Source: Sycobia sp. Sy_11
Taxonomy: Eukaryota; Arthropoda; Insecta; Hymenoptera; Epichrysomallidae
Length of the DNA: 64,000 nucleotides
NCBI GenBank assembly: GCA_018907035.1
Contig: JACCIC010000022.1
Span: 405,001 to 469,000 of the forward strand
Direction of reading: 5' to 3'
Shown here: piece after piece, positions 11,252 to 25,300 of the stretch
How positions within the stretch are numbered: position 1 is the stretch's first letter
Layout: every line of letters starts with the position of its first letter
The notes under the pieces: generated by a model
What the model saw: only the letters and a program-made list of their open reading frames with translations
What the model was told of the DNA's origin: nothing
Databases searched by the model: none
Translations under genes and position numbers: made by a program

Positions 11252-12400
11252 ATGTTGTCAAAGGTTATAAGTTTTTTTGACAGATCTAAGAAGAGCAAGA
11301 AGTTTGATAATTTTGATAAAAATAGAAATTATGAGAACGAATCTATGGAGCGTCAAGATGACGAGGATGATTATAAAAGTAGTAAAGTTTTATAAAATAT
11401 TTTTATAGAAATAAAGGATATGCATTAATGCTTGTTGATTAAAAATAAAGCATTATAATTAAAAAGGAAAAATTTTATCTATGATAGTTATCTAAACATA
11501 TATAAAATAACCAATCCTTTACATATTAACAATTACACTGCAAATAAATATAAGTAAATAAAAATTATTAATGTATGACAATTACAAATATTTATTTTGA
11601 AATGTAAAACAAACTATTAATCAACTAGTATTTATATATTAATAACATGCAATACTTTTCTGGAATGACTTTATTATATTTTTATTTTTTGTAAACCTAT
11701 ATATACAATTAGTTGTTTAAAGCAATATTTAAGGAAATCTGTATTCGCATGAATTTCACTTTATAAAAGTTTTAAAAAAGATTGACTATTTTTATTACTT
11801 GAATATATAAGGATAATTTTATTATCTTATTTTAATATAATATGCATTTTAGTCGATAATTTATCTTGGACTGGAAGAGATGATCTTGAAAAATCTAAAA
11901 GCAATTCAAGCATCACTGCAATAAGAGATTATAATTACAGAACTCAAGCTACTCAAATTTCACTAGAGACTTGTCATACACCTAGAAATATTACATCTGC
12001 TCTTGAGAATTTCAATTTGGATGATAACAATGAAATTGAAGAATATGAAACAAATTATACACAAATAACGACAAAATACCATATTCGAGATCCATTCGAT
12101 TATGGATTACTTCAATATGGATTTAAAACTCAAGATATTTCTACTAAGCAATTAGTTATTCAAGCACCAGAAATACTAAACTTTCAGGTTTAAAAATATT
12201 CTCTTAAAATAAATAACATTATAAATTCTTCATTGTAAATGATAACGGGTTTGTAATAAATTTTTCAGGGAAATAGACATTCACCTGAAGAAATTTCACC
12301 ATACTGGAAAAAGGATTGCAGAATGTGGCTTTGGAAATCTGTAAAACGTGCTAAGCTACAAAATGAAGTGCTAAAATCAACTATTAATTTAGAAAATTAA
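11252..12400 (+). CDS. unrecognised three-exon gene, 198-residue protein
   Basis: Exons 11252-11381, 11853-12187 and 12269-12400 join in frame: a GTAAAG donor, then a TTTTAG acceptor with the split codon A|TC, then CAG|GTTTAA and TTTTTCAG in phase 0. The product starts MLSKVISFFDRSKKSKKFDN and is basic at the N-terminus. It is acidic at about residues 30-43 (ERQDDEDDY) and Ser/Thr/Asn-rich and probably disordered in the middle. The likely conserved end holds DPFDYGLLQYGF and then SPYWKKDCRMWLWKSVKRAK, an aromatic and basic segment. There is no signal peptide or membrane segment. I do not know the family; the basic ends would suit a nuclear or chromatin protein, but that is a guess. Its stop is 224 bp from the stop of the convergent EF-Ts gene. 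Individual exons are too short to stand out as open frames. Splice phases and sequence character make it a real gene. Confidence 0.75.
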
Positions 12401-12624
12401 TCAAATGTTTATGCTTTTTAATCTTTTTTAAATTTATACAAGTAAAAATATTGTTAAAAACTTTTAGAGATAAAATGTTATATATTTTACCTTAACATTT
12501 TATAATAATAATTTTTTAAAAATCTATTCTTTAATTAATTAAGTTCCTACAGATTTAATCTATATAATTTAAAATGCATTTCATTCACTTAAAATATTTG
12601 AAAATAACGCATGTGAAAATTAGA

Positions 12625-13899
12625 TTAACCACCGGTTTCAACTGCATCTAAGCTTTGTTGTCCTTCCATTGTTTCTCCCATTTCAAATCTTGCAAAATCT
12701 AAAATTTGTGTATTTGTTTCTGTTAATAATTGTTGAATTGTTAAACCGGGTTCGAGAAGGAATTCTTGATAAATTAATGTAGTTTCATCATCATTATTTT
12801 CAAGAGGGTGATCTACTTTTGGATCACCAATTTTCAATGGGTTCAAGCCTAAAGAAGTTCATCAATATAGTAAGAACTACCTATAATGATATCCTACGAA
12901 TAAACTATCTACTTTACCGATTATATGCTGACATAAATTTTTTCCAAGTTCTTCGCTCGTATCTGTAGTCTTATAAGCTAATAAAGCTCCATATTTTCCA
13001 TGAGAAATAGGTGAAAATTCTTCCAAAGCTGGATGAGCAAATCCAGCTAATTTTACACCTGGAGGTACTTTTATACATAAAGCACGCTTTGCAACTATAT
13101 TTTCTCCAAGATTACCAATTGTTAATGCAGAATGATCTGCAATAGTTTTTCCATCAAATGCTAATAATGCTTTCAAAGCATCTCCATCTAAAACTGATTT
13201 ACTGTAAACAGTATTAGATAAGGCCGAGGCACTATGTGTTAATACAGCTGATGCAACAAGATCAGCAAGTCCATGAAATTCTTTGTTTCGAGCAACAAAA
13301 TCAGTTTCACAATTAAGTTCAATTAAGGCTCCACTGTCATTATCAACTACTGTGGTAACAAGACCTTGGGTAACCAATCTACCTTGTAATTTCTGAGCTT
13401 TGGACCAGCCTAGTGCCTGTGCTTGATCCCTTAGCCACGTTTCTGCCTAAACATAAGCCAAAACATTAATTATTTGAAAATTAAATGTAATAATAACTGT
13501 TTTCTTTCTTAAATCTTAAATACAATAATAAAATATTATATTAAAAAATATAATTAATAATATAATAATAAAAAAATATTATATAATTAAATATAATATT
13601 AAAATCATTTTGAATAAGTGTAAAATTCTTTAATATTTTTGCATAAAACATAGAATAATTGAACCTTTACTTATATGTAATTAAGATAAAAAAATGTAAT
13701 AAGACAAAAAAATGTTTTAATTAGCATTAAATATTTTACAAACCTTTTCTAAGTCATTATTATGAATTTCTAAAGCTTTTTTGCAATTTATAAAAGTAAA
13801 ACCAGTCTTTTTTCGTAATTCTGCTAACAGAGATTTGCTAGCTGACTGCCATAGAATACTATTAGTATTAATATAACGACTAAACTGATTGAAAATCAT
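12625..13899 (-). CDS. TSFM: elongation factor Ts, mitochondrial
   Basis: Three exons on the minus strand: 13744-13899, 12918-13446 and 12625-12848. They join in frame (phase 0, then a split Gly codon G|GC) to give 302 residues, the usual size for this family. EF-Ts is the guanine-nucleotide exchange factor that recycles EF-Tu during mitochondrial translation. Exon 1 gives a short Ser/Asn/Arg-bearing presequence and the start of the N-terminal UBA-like module ([20 protein letters not shown]). Exon 2 carries the signature [15 protein letters not shown] and the core dimerisation region. Exon 3 begins at LNPLKIGDP. The N-terminal block is slightly unusual ([12 protein letters not shown] where TGA..M.CKKAL is common). 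The gene is divergent from the dynein gene, with 1.57 kb between start codons. Confidence 0.95.
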
Positions 13900-14933
13900 C
13901 TGTAATAAAAAACATAAATATTAACTAATAGTAAGCAGAATATAATTTATCTTTAAAAATATATGAAATCGTAAAAGGCTCTGATTTCCTAGCCTAACCT
14001 AAAAAGTAATATCACTGTAAATATTTATGAATAGTTTAATATCATCTAAAAATCAAATTTAAAAGAAAGAGAAATGATCTCTATAAAGTATTTTGCAAGT
14101 TTCTTTCGGTGTAGATCGATCGGTTACGTTGCTTAGAAACAATGGTCAATTGGAACTCTATTCAGCACTTACATTTAACCTTTAACTCCAATTTGTTTCT
14201 GGATATTTTTTATTAAATATACATTCCCAAATGTATTTTAGCTTTAAGTTTTGATTCTCCAGTGTTTACTAACCTAGTAAAAAATGTTGGAGTTTCGGAA
14301 GACGTTAAATACTAAAAAAACTGAGATTTAAATAATCTTGACGAAACTGGGCTGTGGGACCACGTAAGTAAAGAGGCCGGCCTTTATTGCACCTTGCACC
14401 TATAATAATACTTCAACATTGTTGAAGTCAGGCAGACACTCTGCGTTATGTAAGAGCGTAATATAATCCGAAATGAATATAACTATACCTAATATGTGAT
14501 ATTTAAGAGAATTTTAAAATAGTTATGACAGTATTTTATAACATTAATTATTTTGTTATACATATAAAAGTTATGTTAATTCTTTTGACTATATTTCAAA
14601 AAATATATGAATGATGAAATTCATTAGTATTATGAGCAATACTAAAAACTTGCGTAAACTATAGTTTTCTATAATAAATTCCCTCAATCACAATTTGATT
14701 TACTAAATATAATAAATTATAAATTAGTGTAATTATTACCGTATAAATATAAAATAAGAAAATTCTTAATAATCTTGTTTACCAATTTAAAATGAGCCAA
14801 ATTCACTACTACATCGATGATAACTGATAAAATGAATAATGAATAATGAATATAACACAAAAAGAAGAATTCTCTCTTAAAATCTAATACTGTATAATGA
14901 ATGTTTTAATCACGTTTTAACTATATTTATGTT

Positions 14934-14988
<55 letters not shown>

Positions 14989-15466
14989 GAGAACTTTTAG
15001 ATTTATTTCTTAAATGAAAATGATGATCATGTGGTATATACAACAAAATTTTAGAAAAATGTACTAAAAACCAATGCTTTCATCTATGGACATACCAATT
15101 TGGTGCTACCGTCGATATAGTAGCACCAAAACACCTTACGTTATAATTATATGATTGTTGAATTTTGACCTTTTGAATTTTTATTTATTTATTTATTTAT
15201 TTGTTAATATAGAAAAGATCTATTTATGTTGATTATAGTCTACTATATAATTTGTTGTTATCGATACAGGATAACGATAATTTTGTTGCACTATATACAT
15301 TGCAATAATCGACCTCAGAAATTATGCCAAAAACTTTAATGAATTTTTACTTGAAATTCAAGTGAATTTTATTCAACAGAAATTATACCTATTTTTTTAT
15401 TTATTACATACGTAAATGCCATCATAATAAAATATTATTTTCTGTTTTTCTGATCGTTTTAAAGTT
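13900..15466. promoter_or_regulatory. divergent intergenic region between EF-Ts and dynein starts
   Basis: This 1.57-kb spacer must hold the promoters of both genes. It is AT-rich, with a (TA)n tract at 14938-14987 and a short (ATTT)n at about 15180-15204. No TATA box or initiator can be assigned with confidence. Confidence 0.45.
14938..14987. repeat. (TA)n microsatellite
   Basis: TA run of about 50 bp, roughly 480 bp upstream of the dynein start codon. Confidence 0.95.
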
Positions 15467-17110
15467 ATGAAAATGTCGAAGAGAAACTGCTCGAACGTTA
15501 GGCCCGAAGTAGCGAGTGCCAGCTTAGTTGTATCGCAGATGTCCACGGAAAAAACAGTGGAAGAATGGCGCGAGACGTCCGGAGCAGTGACGACTCCGCT
15601 GAGCAAGTACGAATTTTCATTTCCCTTGGACATGTTCGACGAAGTTCCGAGCAAGCGTAAGAAGCTCAGTTCCATTGTTGGGAAAAATCAGCAAGACACG
15701 GATAATGGACTCAACGATCATTACAAATACACGCGGTCGCGTTCCAGAAGGGAAGAATTTCGAAGATCCATTGTCGATCTGGTAATGAAACCGGGCTCGG
15801 CAGACGAGGCAAATTATCGCGTTAACCTCGATAAAATATTAGCTAGGTTTTATTATTATATTCAAAATGGACTTGATACACTTCACGTAGCTCCGATCGA
15901 TTCGCTAACTCTAGAGAAAATTTTGGCGATGGTTCCTAGCAAGCTCCAAAGTGCTTTTGAGCAATGTTTGAACGATCAGCTGAAGCAAATTAAAGAAGAA
16001 TTCGTGTGGACAATTAAGAAGTCGATCGTCGAATTTGCATTGCAAGATCCTGCGTTGAAAGAAGAAATGCTGGTAAATGCCATTTATATACAAATATTCG
16101 TTTATGATTTATGTATTATATATAATAATACACGCTTCTGTATGCGAAATAGAAAACTGAAAAAGAGCAGAAATCTATACAGCAGGATTATCCACAAGAC
16201 TACGAGACTCTGTTTAATTCACGTAAAAGAAGAATTAAAGAAAATTTAAATTTAATCAATCCTTGCATGAAACTTTCTTGGTCGTATTGGAATCAAAACT
16301 TTCGGTAAGCATTAGAGATGCTTATATCTTTTAATATAGCTAAAATTTCTAACGAACATATTGTCTTCTCTTAGAGACTTTCGATTCATTGAACTTGAAA
16401 AAATAAAGGAGCACATTAGCAGTTGGGATTTGATGGTGTTTCAAGGTACTGTTGATAAACAGATTCAAAACGCTGTCAAGTATCTAAAAATACATTGGTT
16501 TAGCGAGATACAAGAAATATTTTTAGCAGTAAGTAATTTAATTTTACCAATCGAAAAATGCATTACTCGCTAGTATTGTACTTTTCTAATGATCTGCAAG
16601 TTTTTTGATTTTTTTTATTTAATACAATTTGTATCGAGTATTCATACTGCAAGGGAACTATAGTTCTTTCTTATTATTTTATAGAATAATAAAAAAAATC
16701 TTGTGCCAAGTCCGCTTGACGCAAAGCACTTCGAGCGCTTCTACAACTGCATTGCCAAGTTGATGGAATCGCAGCTTTTAACCATGTTTAAATCTAGTCT
16801 TCAAGATTTTTTAATTTATATTTTAGATCCAGAGGTAAGAATATCATTTATATACTTACGTTAATTATATAAAATCATCTTCAATTTTTTTAATAGAACT
16901 TGATTTTTATTAACTTTACAGCTTCTTAGTAATACGTATAAGATTAATGTTATCATAAAGTCCAAGGAGCTACATTTCGACCCTCCATTTCAATACTTCA
17001 AAGACATCATCGGAAGCGTACTCAACCTAATGAGCGAGGCAGTGATGGGCTTTGATAGACTCGAAACTCAGCTTTATCTCGATTGGTCTGGCCCTCGAAC
17101 TTTTCTTAAG
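15467..17110 (+). CDS. dynein exons 1-5: N-terminal tail
   Basis: Exons 15467-16072, 16153-16304, 16375-16528, 16685-16834 and 16922-17110. The first ~100 residues are Ser/Lys-rich and poorly conserved. The tail region follows with [51 protein letters not shown] and [17 protein letters not shown]. This part mediates assembly with light or intermediate chains. Introns 1-4 are 70-156 bp. Exon 1 is more GC-rich than exons 2-5. Confidence 0.9.
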
Positions 17111-20100
17111 GTGCGCTGAAATAATAATATCTACATCAGAATATATGTTTCCTAGTTAACGAGGAAGATAAATGCATTATTTTTCATCACATTCTGATGA
17201 ATTCTGAAACTGAACTCGAATATTATTTTTATTTTTTAAGTAACATTATTCTTTCATGATAAAAATACTAATAGAATAATCATATTATTCAAACATATAA
17301 GCAACATCTCCGGTATTTAATTTCAATATTTTATTCGAAATAAAATTTAAAACTTTCGAAAATATAAGGTTTTTGATAAAAAACAAAAGCAAATATGCAT
17401 TTCTTTTCCGTGTATAAATGGTATCAACACTATTCTATTTATTATGAAATTTTAATGAAAATTTCGATGCACGTTCATCGCTTCTTCGACATTTAGTGAT
17501 AAATTTAGTATAAAATCTAGAAATTGATGTTAAGATATTTTTGTCAGCAATTATTGGACGCAAAAAACAAATTTTTAACTTTAGAAAATCAATAATTATC
17601 GATAAAATTAGAAATATACTTTTATTTCGTTCTTGTCCTCTTAAATGTATATTATTGAAATACCTATAAAAAAATCTACAGGTAAAATCTACTGCTAGAT
17701 ATTTAGGTACTTTTATAGATATTTTTTACAAATAATAATTGAATTCACAGACTTTAAAATCCAAAGTATCGATTCATTGTATAATTCATTGTGTAATTAT
17801 TTCCCTTTTCAACCACCATTGTGGTAGATTATAGAATTCATATATTAATAAAACGATGAAGATACTTTATTAATTATAATTAAAATAGTACGAGCGAAGT
17901 ATATAATAACGAAGACACTTGGATATTTGGATATAAAATACGTTCATCCCTTTCCAAACTCATAGGTGCAGAGTAATGCAAAAACAGAAATAAATATTTA
18001 AAAATGACTTAACAATATTTATACAATTTGCAGTTATCGATTAAACTGTAAGAATATATAAAAACGCGTTAATTATTCTTTTTTGCAAAATCTTCAAAAA
18101 CAAAAATCAAATCTACCACGTTGCAAAATCTGAATCGTTAGGTATAACGATTTAAAAAATATATTTTACCCCTCGTTATATGCTCCTGAGTTGAACGGTT
18201 TGACCGAAGCCCCCTATCGAAAATGTATCAAAAACGAAATGTTTTCTTATTATTTTTGATTTTTTAATGGAATTTTTTTTAAAAAGAACTTTAATTACAG
18301 GTATTGGAATAGAGTACTCTTGCAGAAACATCATAAATATAGTGATTCGAAGTTATAAGTGTATATATAAGTTATAAGCTATAATAATTGAAATTTAGGT
18401 ATCGAAATTGTAATAGTGCATAATTCTTTGAGAAGTACAATGGAACAGAATGGTTTATATTTTAAAAACATTACATATTCGCAAAATAAGGCTCAGAATT
18501 TAGATACTAATGAATTATTAATAAATGTTATAAGTCATACATCAGAGCGTTCCTAAAAATTCCTTTTGAGTATAGTTTATTATAATTATAGTAGTGATTA
18601 TTTTATAATTATAAATAAAAATTAAAAATTTTGTATAGTTTATTAGTTTGCTATTCTGGCCTGTTTTAGTTTTAACAGTTTGGTGAGACTCCCTGAACTC
18701 CCGATACCAAAATCGTTTCACAACGAATGTCAGTTAGTGTATCAGATACTGTATTTTATTTATATCTACAGATTATCATTAATATTCTGTTGCAGCCAAG
18801 CGTTTCTAATGCTATTATCATGAACTGCAAAAAACAAATTGCGGCTATGATCGAAACCCAAAGAATTGAGCCAGAGTCTGCGTTGGTGAAATTACAAAAG
18901 TACTATTTCCTAATCATTCAATAACATAAATGTCTTTTTAGTATTAAATAATATAATACTTTAATTAATTTATGGTGAAATTACACATTTTATTTAAGTT
19001 TTTTATATATGCATCCTAATTAAATTTTTATCTTCGCTTAAGTACTTACCATTTTAAAAAAAATATAATTTTTTTTTTTTATTGAGCTTACCCAAGCCTA
19101 TAAAAAGACTTATACAGCTATAAAATATAATTTTAACTTATATTATTGTTTTTAAAAAATTAGCATCATTATTTTATTATTTTTTTAAAAATATTTTCAA
19201 CTATAAGTAAAGCATCTTTAATCTTTAATCTTACCTTTTCAGTTATAAAGAATTTTTTAACGACGAAGAATTGAAAAAAATCGAAGAATTCATGGCAGAT
19301 GAAAATACAACTTTTGAAAATTATAGAGAGAAAATTTTTTATTATCACGATCTCGAAAGCAGAATTAGCGCCGAAAATGATTCAATAATTTATACAACAT
19401 TTTTTGAAATCAGTCAAAGAGATTTTCTCAGCTTGGTAACCAAAAATGTAGAATCATTAAAAAACATGCTGCTCAATAAATTAGTTACGGAATATCAAGA
19501 AAAAGCAAAATAGTAATAATTTTAGTATGTGAAGTCTGGAAATATGCACTCAATGATTTAATAGAGTTTTATAATTACCCCGTTTTTTTAGCGTTAACGA
19601 CGAATATCAAGCTATTGTCGAGCGTGCCGAGAGTTTTCCACAAAATACTGCGGTATTAATGGAACTGATCGATTACATGAATCATGTCGAAGAATCGGTT
19701 TTAAAAAAATTAGAAGATAAACTTCGTGAAACCATAGAAAGTATAATATTCTTAACAGATTATTGGCTTATAACCGAAAAAGAAATCTCGGCTAATAATG
19801 CCGTATTTCAATTATATCACAATATGCCAGATGTGCTGGAGAATAATAAGATCATTATTGAAAATAAAACAATAGAATTTCAAGATTCACTGAAAGGTGA
19901 GTGAATAAACAGTTTTAAAAGGTATAATATGTAAGTTTACCATTAAAAACAAGCCGAACCTTCCATATTAATGCATGTACAGCGAGGTATCAGAAGTTTC
20001 GAGACGATTTAGAAATTTACGCCAAACAAGTAGAAGAGTTTCAATACTTGGGCGATGTTGAAGAAATATATAGATATCAGAAGAGAGCGCAAAATCTCGA

Positions 20101-23100
20101 CAATAAACTAGTAAGTGGGATGGAAAAAATTGATAAATTCAACGAGGAAGAAAACGCCTACGGCTGGGAACTGACGCAGTACCCACTGAGAAAAGAAATA
20201 GCCGATCGCTTAGCGCCTTATAAAAAGTTATACGACGTTTCCTGCGATTTTCTAACCAAGTTTGAAAAATGGAACACGTCGATGGTCGGCGTCTACAATC
20301 CTGAAAACATTGACAACGACGTGTCATCGGCGTTCAGGTTGCTTAATGTTTCTATAATATATTTTAAGAATAATATCCAATTTATGATTTGACGTGTTAG
20401 CTATTTAATATTATTCATGAATATTTTCCAACTCCCTGTCAATATAATACAATATTATCAAAAGAGAGCTGTATAGACGTCCTAGATATATTCGTTATGA
20501 AAACGAACACAACTGTTCAAAGGTGCGAGTTTGAATTTCAATTTTTTTTTTATAAACTTTAAAATACATTGGAAAAATTCGAATTCTTCGGTAATGGAAC
20601 ATATGGTATAGCTTATTGTATTCATAGAAAGCACTCATTCTATGACTAAAGTTGTCGTTTATGTGCATAATTATTGAATTATTATATATATATATAATAA
20701 TTATTGAAAGAAATTAAAAGAGAGTTTCGCACTAAATGGTAAACTTATAAGGACTTTAAATTTCCAGTGCTGTATCCACACTTTTATATATAAATTTATT
20801 ATATAGTTGCCAAATATAATTAATATTATATTAATTATTTAGATGATAGCTTGAACGAATTCTAAAAGAAACAATTTATTTCTCGAAGCGCCACTGTTTG
20901 ATATAACTGAAATATAGTTATCTACTGTAATTTTAAATCAATATGTACTAGAATTTTTTAATATACTTGATTTATTTTATATGTAATTCTATACATAATA
21001 TCTTTTTGTTAGCTAACCTATAGGGTACATTACCAGAGAAAGAAAATAATTAAATTAGTTTTAATCGATATATCTTTCTAGAACAATATATAAGCTGGAA
21101 AAAAGTTTTCACGAGCCTGAACCAAGAAAGCTGGCCGAGACTATTAGAGAGCAAATAGAAGAATATAAAGAACGTATACCCGTAATAATGGTACTGGGAA
21201 ATCCTGGTTTAAAGGATAGACATTGGCAGCAGATATCCGAGATAATAGGATTTACGATTAAAGTCGACGAGACATTGACGCTTAAGAAAGTGTTGGACTT
21301 AAATTTGGACGATTTCATCGACCAGTTTGAGAACATTTCCGAAGCGGCTACTAAAGAAAATACATTGGAAAAAACGATGCAGAAAATGGAAAAGGATTGG
21401 GTCGACATGTATTTCACTATCAACCCTTACAAGGATTCAGGCACTTATGTCGTTGCCGCTGTAGACGATATTCAAGTGATACTTGATGATCATATCTTAA
21501 AGACAATGACAATGAAGAACTCTCCTTATATAAAGCCCTTTGAAGAGCAAATTTTGTAATTATTTTTGTTACTATGTTTTTTTCAAAACTCCTTTATAAT
21601 GTTTCTTGCTAAAGTAGCATACGTCAGTTTCTCGTAATACCAATAATAAAAGTCTATAAGCTTCAATTTGGTAACTTTGTTTCAGAAAATGGGAGAAAAA
21701 GCTTGTTCTGTTGCAAAACATACTTGATCAGTGGTTGTCCGTTCAAGGTACGTGGATGTACCTCGAGCCGATTTTTTCCTCGCCAGACATTCAACAGCAA
21801 ATGCCAGAGGAAGGAAAACGATTTTCCACAGTAGATAAAACCTGGAAGGACATAATGAAAACCGTTCAAGCGAATACTCACGTTCTTACAGTAGTTGAGA
21901 TCGATAAGATGCTGGAAAGGCTGAAAAAGGCTTTCAATTTACTGGAATTAATTCAAAAAGGACTCAATGATTATTTAGAAAAGAAGCGACTAACTTTCCC
22001 GAGATTTTTCTTTTTATCAAACGATGAATTATTGGAAATTTTATCGGAAACTAAAGATCCGAAACGGTACTGATTAAAAAATATTTAATAGTTATTTCAT
22101 TCATTTAAAATTGTAATATATTATTTACATACTAGTAAATTCATTAATAACTTAGAGTAAGATAGTAATCAATGTTTTCATACAATTTCATTTCGCGACT
22201 GAAATTAAATGCAGTTTTTTTAATAAAATAAAAGCCTTTTCTGCTGGGGAATTAATGTCTTAATAAAGGCAGGTATATTAAATCCGCCATGTTGGATTTT
22301 TATTTTCTTACTTTATAATTGTCACCAGATATCTCAAAAATCAGCATGCAAACATAATTATACATTTATTTTCATTTTAAAAGAGTTAAAACGCAAACAT
22401 GGAAGTTTTCCATACCTCTATGAGGGTTAAAAGGATCATAATGCGAGTCAAGCGAAGATATAACTTTACTAAAATATTAATATTCGTATAATAATTGACA
22501 GATCGGTAGGAAAGAAAAAGATATAGAAAGCAAAATTTCTACTGTTATTAATATTTTTGAAGGTATTGTCGTAACCGATCGAAACAAAAAGATATTTACG
22601 AAAAGGTATTAAAAATGTAACAGTTTATACTTTGTTCTGCGTCAACGTCGAATTCGTGGGCACATCTACTTCAGAATCGCCGATGTGCATATTAACCATA
22701 CAACATAACCCAGCCGAAATTTTACTGCGCTCATAATGGTCCCACAACCATTCAGCGTCCAGCCGCACCTGAAGAAGTGTTTCGAGGGCATCGCCCGACT
22801 GACCTTCGACGAGGACCTCAACGTCCACGAGATGTGCTCGGCCGAGGGCGAAATGGTCGGGCTCTGCGACGTGATATCCACGTCGGCGGCGCGGGGCCAG
22901 GTGGAAAAGTGGCTGGTCGAGCTCGAGGTCGACATGCGTAAGAGCGTGCGCTTCAAGGTGGAACGGGCGATGGACGCCTATCCGACCAAGCCGCGGACCG
23001 AGTGGGTGCTCGAGTGGCCCGGCCAGACCGTGCTCTGCGTCGGCCAGCTCTACTGGACCCAGCAGATCGAGGAGTCGATGCGGAAGGACGGGGTCGAGGG

Positions 23101-23340
23101 TCTCAGGCGCTATCATCTCCAGTGCCAGCAGGAGCTCAACGACATCATTCTCCTCGTGCGGGGCAAACTGACCAGGCAGAATCGAGTCACTCTCGGTGTG
23201 TGATCCTGGATTGTTAATAATAATCCGTCTAGTTATACGTTATCTCTTTACAACACGGCAGTATATTATATGCTTTACGTTCCGATATATACAGCGTAGA
23301 ATTTCTGTCCGTTACTGGATTGTAAATGATATTGATATAC

Positions 23341-23407
<67 letters not shown>

Positions 23408-23786
23408 TGTAAATCTTTAAATTAAGGCAAGGAAATATATTTCAAAAAAATATTTATTGCTGAGAACGTGATTCAGTCTATATGAAGAAAAAAGAAATTG
23501 ATTTTTTTATTTACAGAGGCGCTGGTGACAATTGATGTGCACGGCAAAGATGTGCTTCTTGGTCTTTGCGAGGAGGAAGTCGAAAAAAATTCTGATTTTA
23601 AATGGCTTTGTCATTTAAGATATTATTGGCAGGTAATACTTACTTATCCAATATTTTATAATCTATCAAAAATCAAAATAATTGAATGTAAATATTACGT
23701 GTATAATAATGATCAAATACAGCTATATAATAATGCAATATAAAGAAATGCAATTATAAAGAATAGTTATTCTAAACTCATCCATT

Positions 23787-23840
<54 letters not shown>

Positions 23841-25254
23841 CTTTTTCGCTTTAATTTTTTAAATCAATGACACTCAGCTAAGGTATAGAGAGTAGTTAAA
23901 TAACTAAGTAAACGTTCAATGGAATTTTTATAATTCACATATGCATTCTATTCCTATTATGTGACTGTACTACTGTGTACAAATATGAGTAAGACTTTTC
24001 AATTCAAACTTCCCGGGCTTATCGATTCGGACAAATGTTTTTATTTTTAAGTTGGTAGTACTGTCATTTATATGCGCCAAATTTCACGCAATTATTTTCA
24101 TTTGTCATATAGTTACGCTTATGTTTTGTAAACAAAGAAAAGTTGTCTCTTCGGTTTTTATGTCTGAAATTATTCAACAAAAATGTAGCATTAAATTTAG
24201 ATTTATTCATAAATTTGCGCGAAATGAAATATCGGCTGCCGAAACGTTCAGAATGTTGCAGAATGCCTTTGGTGAAAAGTTAATGTCAAGAGTAAGTGTT
24301 TTTAATTGACACAAATTGTTCAAAGAAGGTCAAAAACGCGTGGAAGATGAACCAGATCAAAGACGGCCGAGAATATCTACTAATAGGCTACTCGTCGACA
24401 AAATAAAAAAATTGATTCTGCAAAATCGTCGATTGACTATTAGAGCGCTTGCTGATATTGTTGGAATTTGAAATGGGTTAGAAAGGAATAAAATCTCGAT
24501 TGGTGTCAAAAACACTCAATTTTTTAGAAAAACAGCGTTGCATGGAGGTCTGTGAAACGATGCTTTCGGATTATCAGGACAAGATGGAACGCATAATAAA
24601 TGGAGATAAGACTCGGGTCTACGCTTACGATCCAGAAAGAACCGATTAATCAAGCGAATATCGTGCTAAAGGAGAGCGGAGATCGAAAAATTACGCCAAA
24701 GTCGCTCAAAAATTAAGGTTGTGTTCACTATTTTCTTCGATTATCGGAGTGTGGTGCATTAGGAATTCCTTACAACCGGCCAAACGGTTAACAAAGAATA
24801 TTATTTGAGTGTTATACGTCGTTTACGTGAAGCTAGTCGTCTCAAAAGGCCAGGTTTATGGAAAGACTTGGTTTTTGCACCACGATAATGCACCAGTTCA
24901 CACTGCATTGATTTTACGTGAACATTTCGCCAACAATTTAACCCATATCGTTCCACAACCACCGTACTCGCCTGATTTAATACCGCGTGACTTGTGACTT
25001 CTGACTTCAGCAAAATCAAAAGACCACTTCGGCGCGGTTTTAATTCGATTAAAGAAATAAAAGCCGAATCGAAGAAGGACTGATGGCCATTCTGGAATAC
25101 GAGTATAGAAAATGTTTTGAAAATTGGAAAAAGCGTTGGCATAGTTGCATTGCATCCAGGGAGGGGTTATTTTGAGGGGACGAATTCTATTTAGAAGAAT
25201 AAATAAAGATTACAAAAGTTATAAATAAAACCTTATTCATATTTGTACACAGTA

Positions 25255-25300
<46 letters not shown>

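Noticed and set aside
12880..12917. EF-Ts reading through past the exon 2 donor to [12 protein letters not shown]
   Set aside because: The family sequence continues with LNPL, which is found after a proper GTAAAG donor and TTTAG acceptor.
22625..23116. 163-codon minus-strand open frame
   Set aside because: It is the antisense of GC-rich dynein exon 12, which has clear homology on the plus strand.
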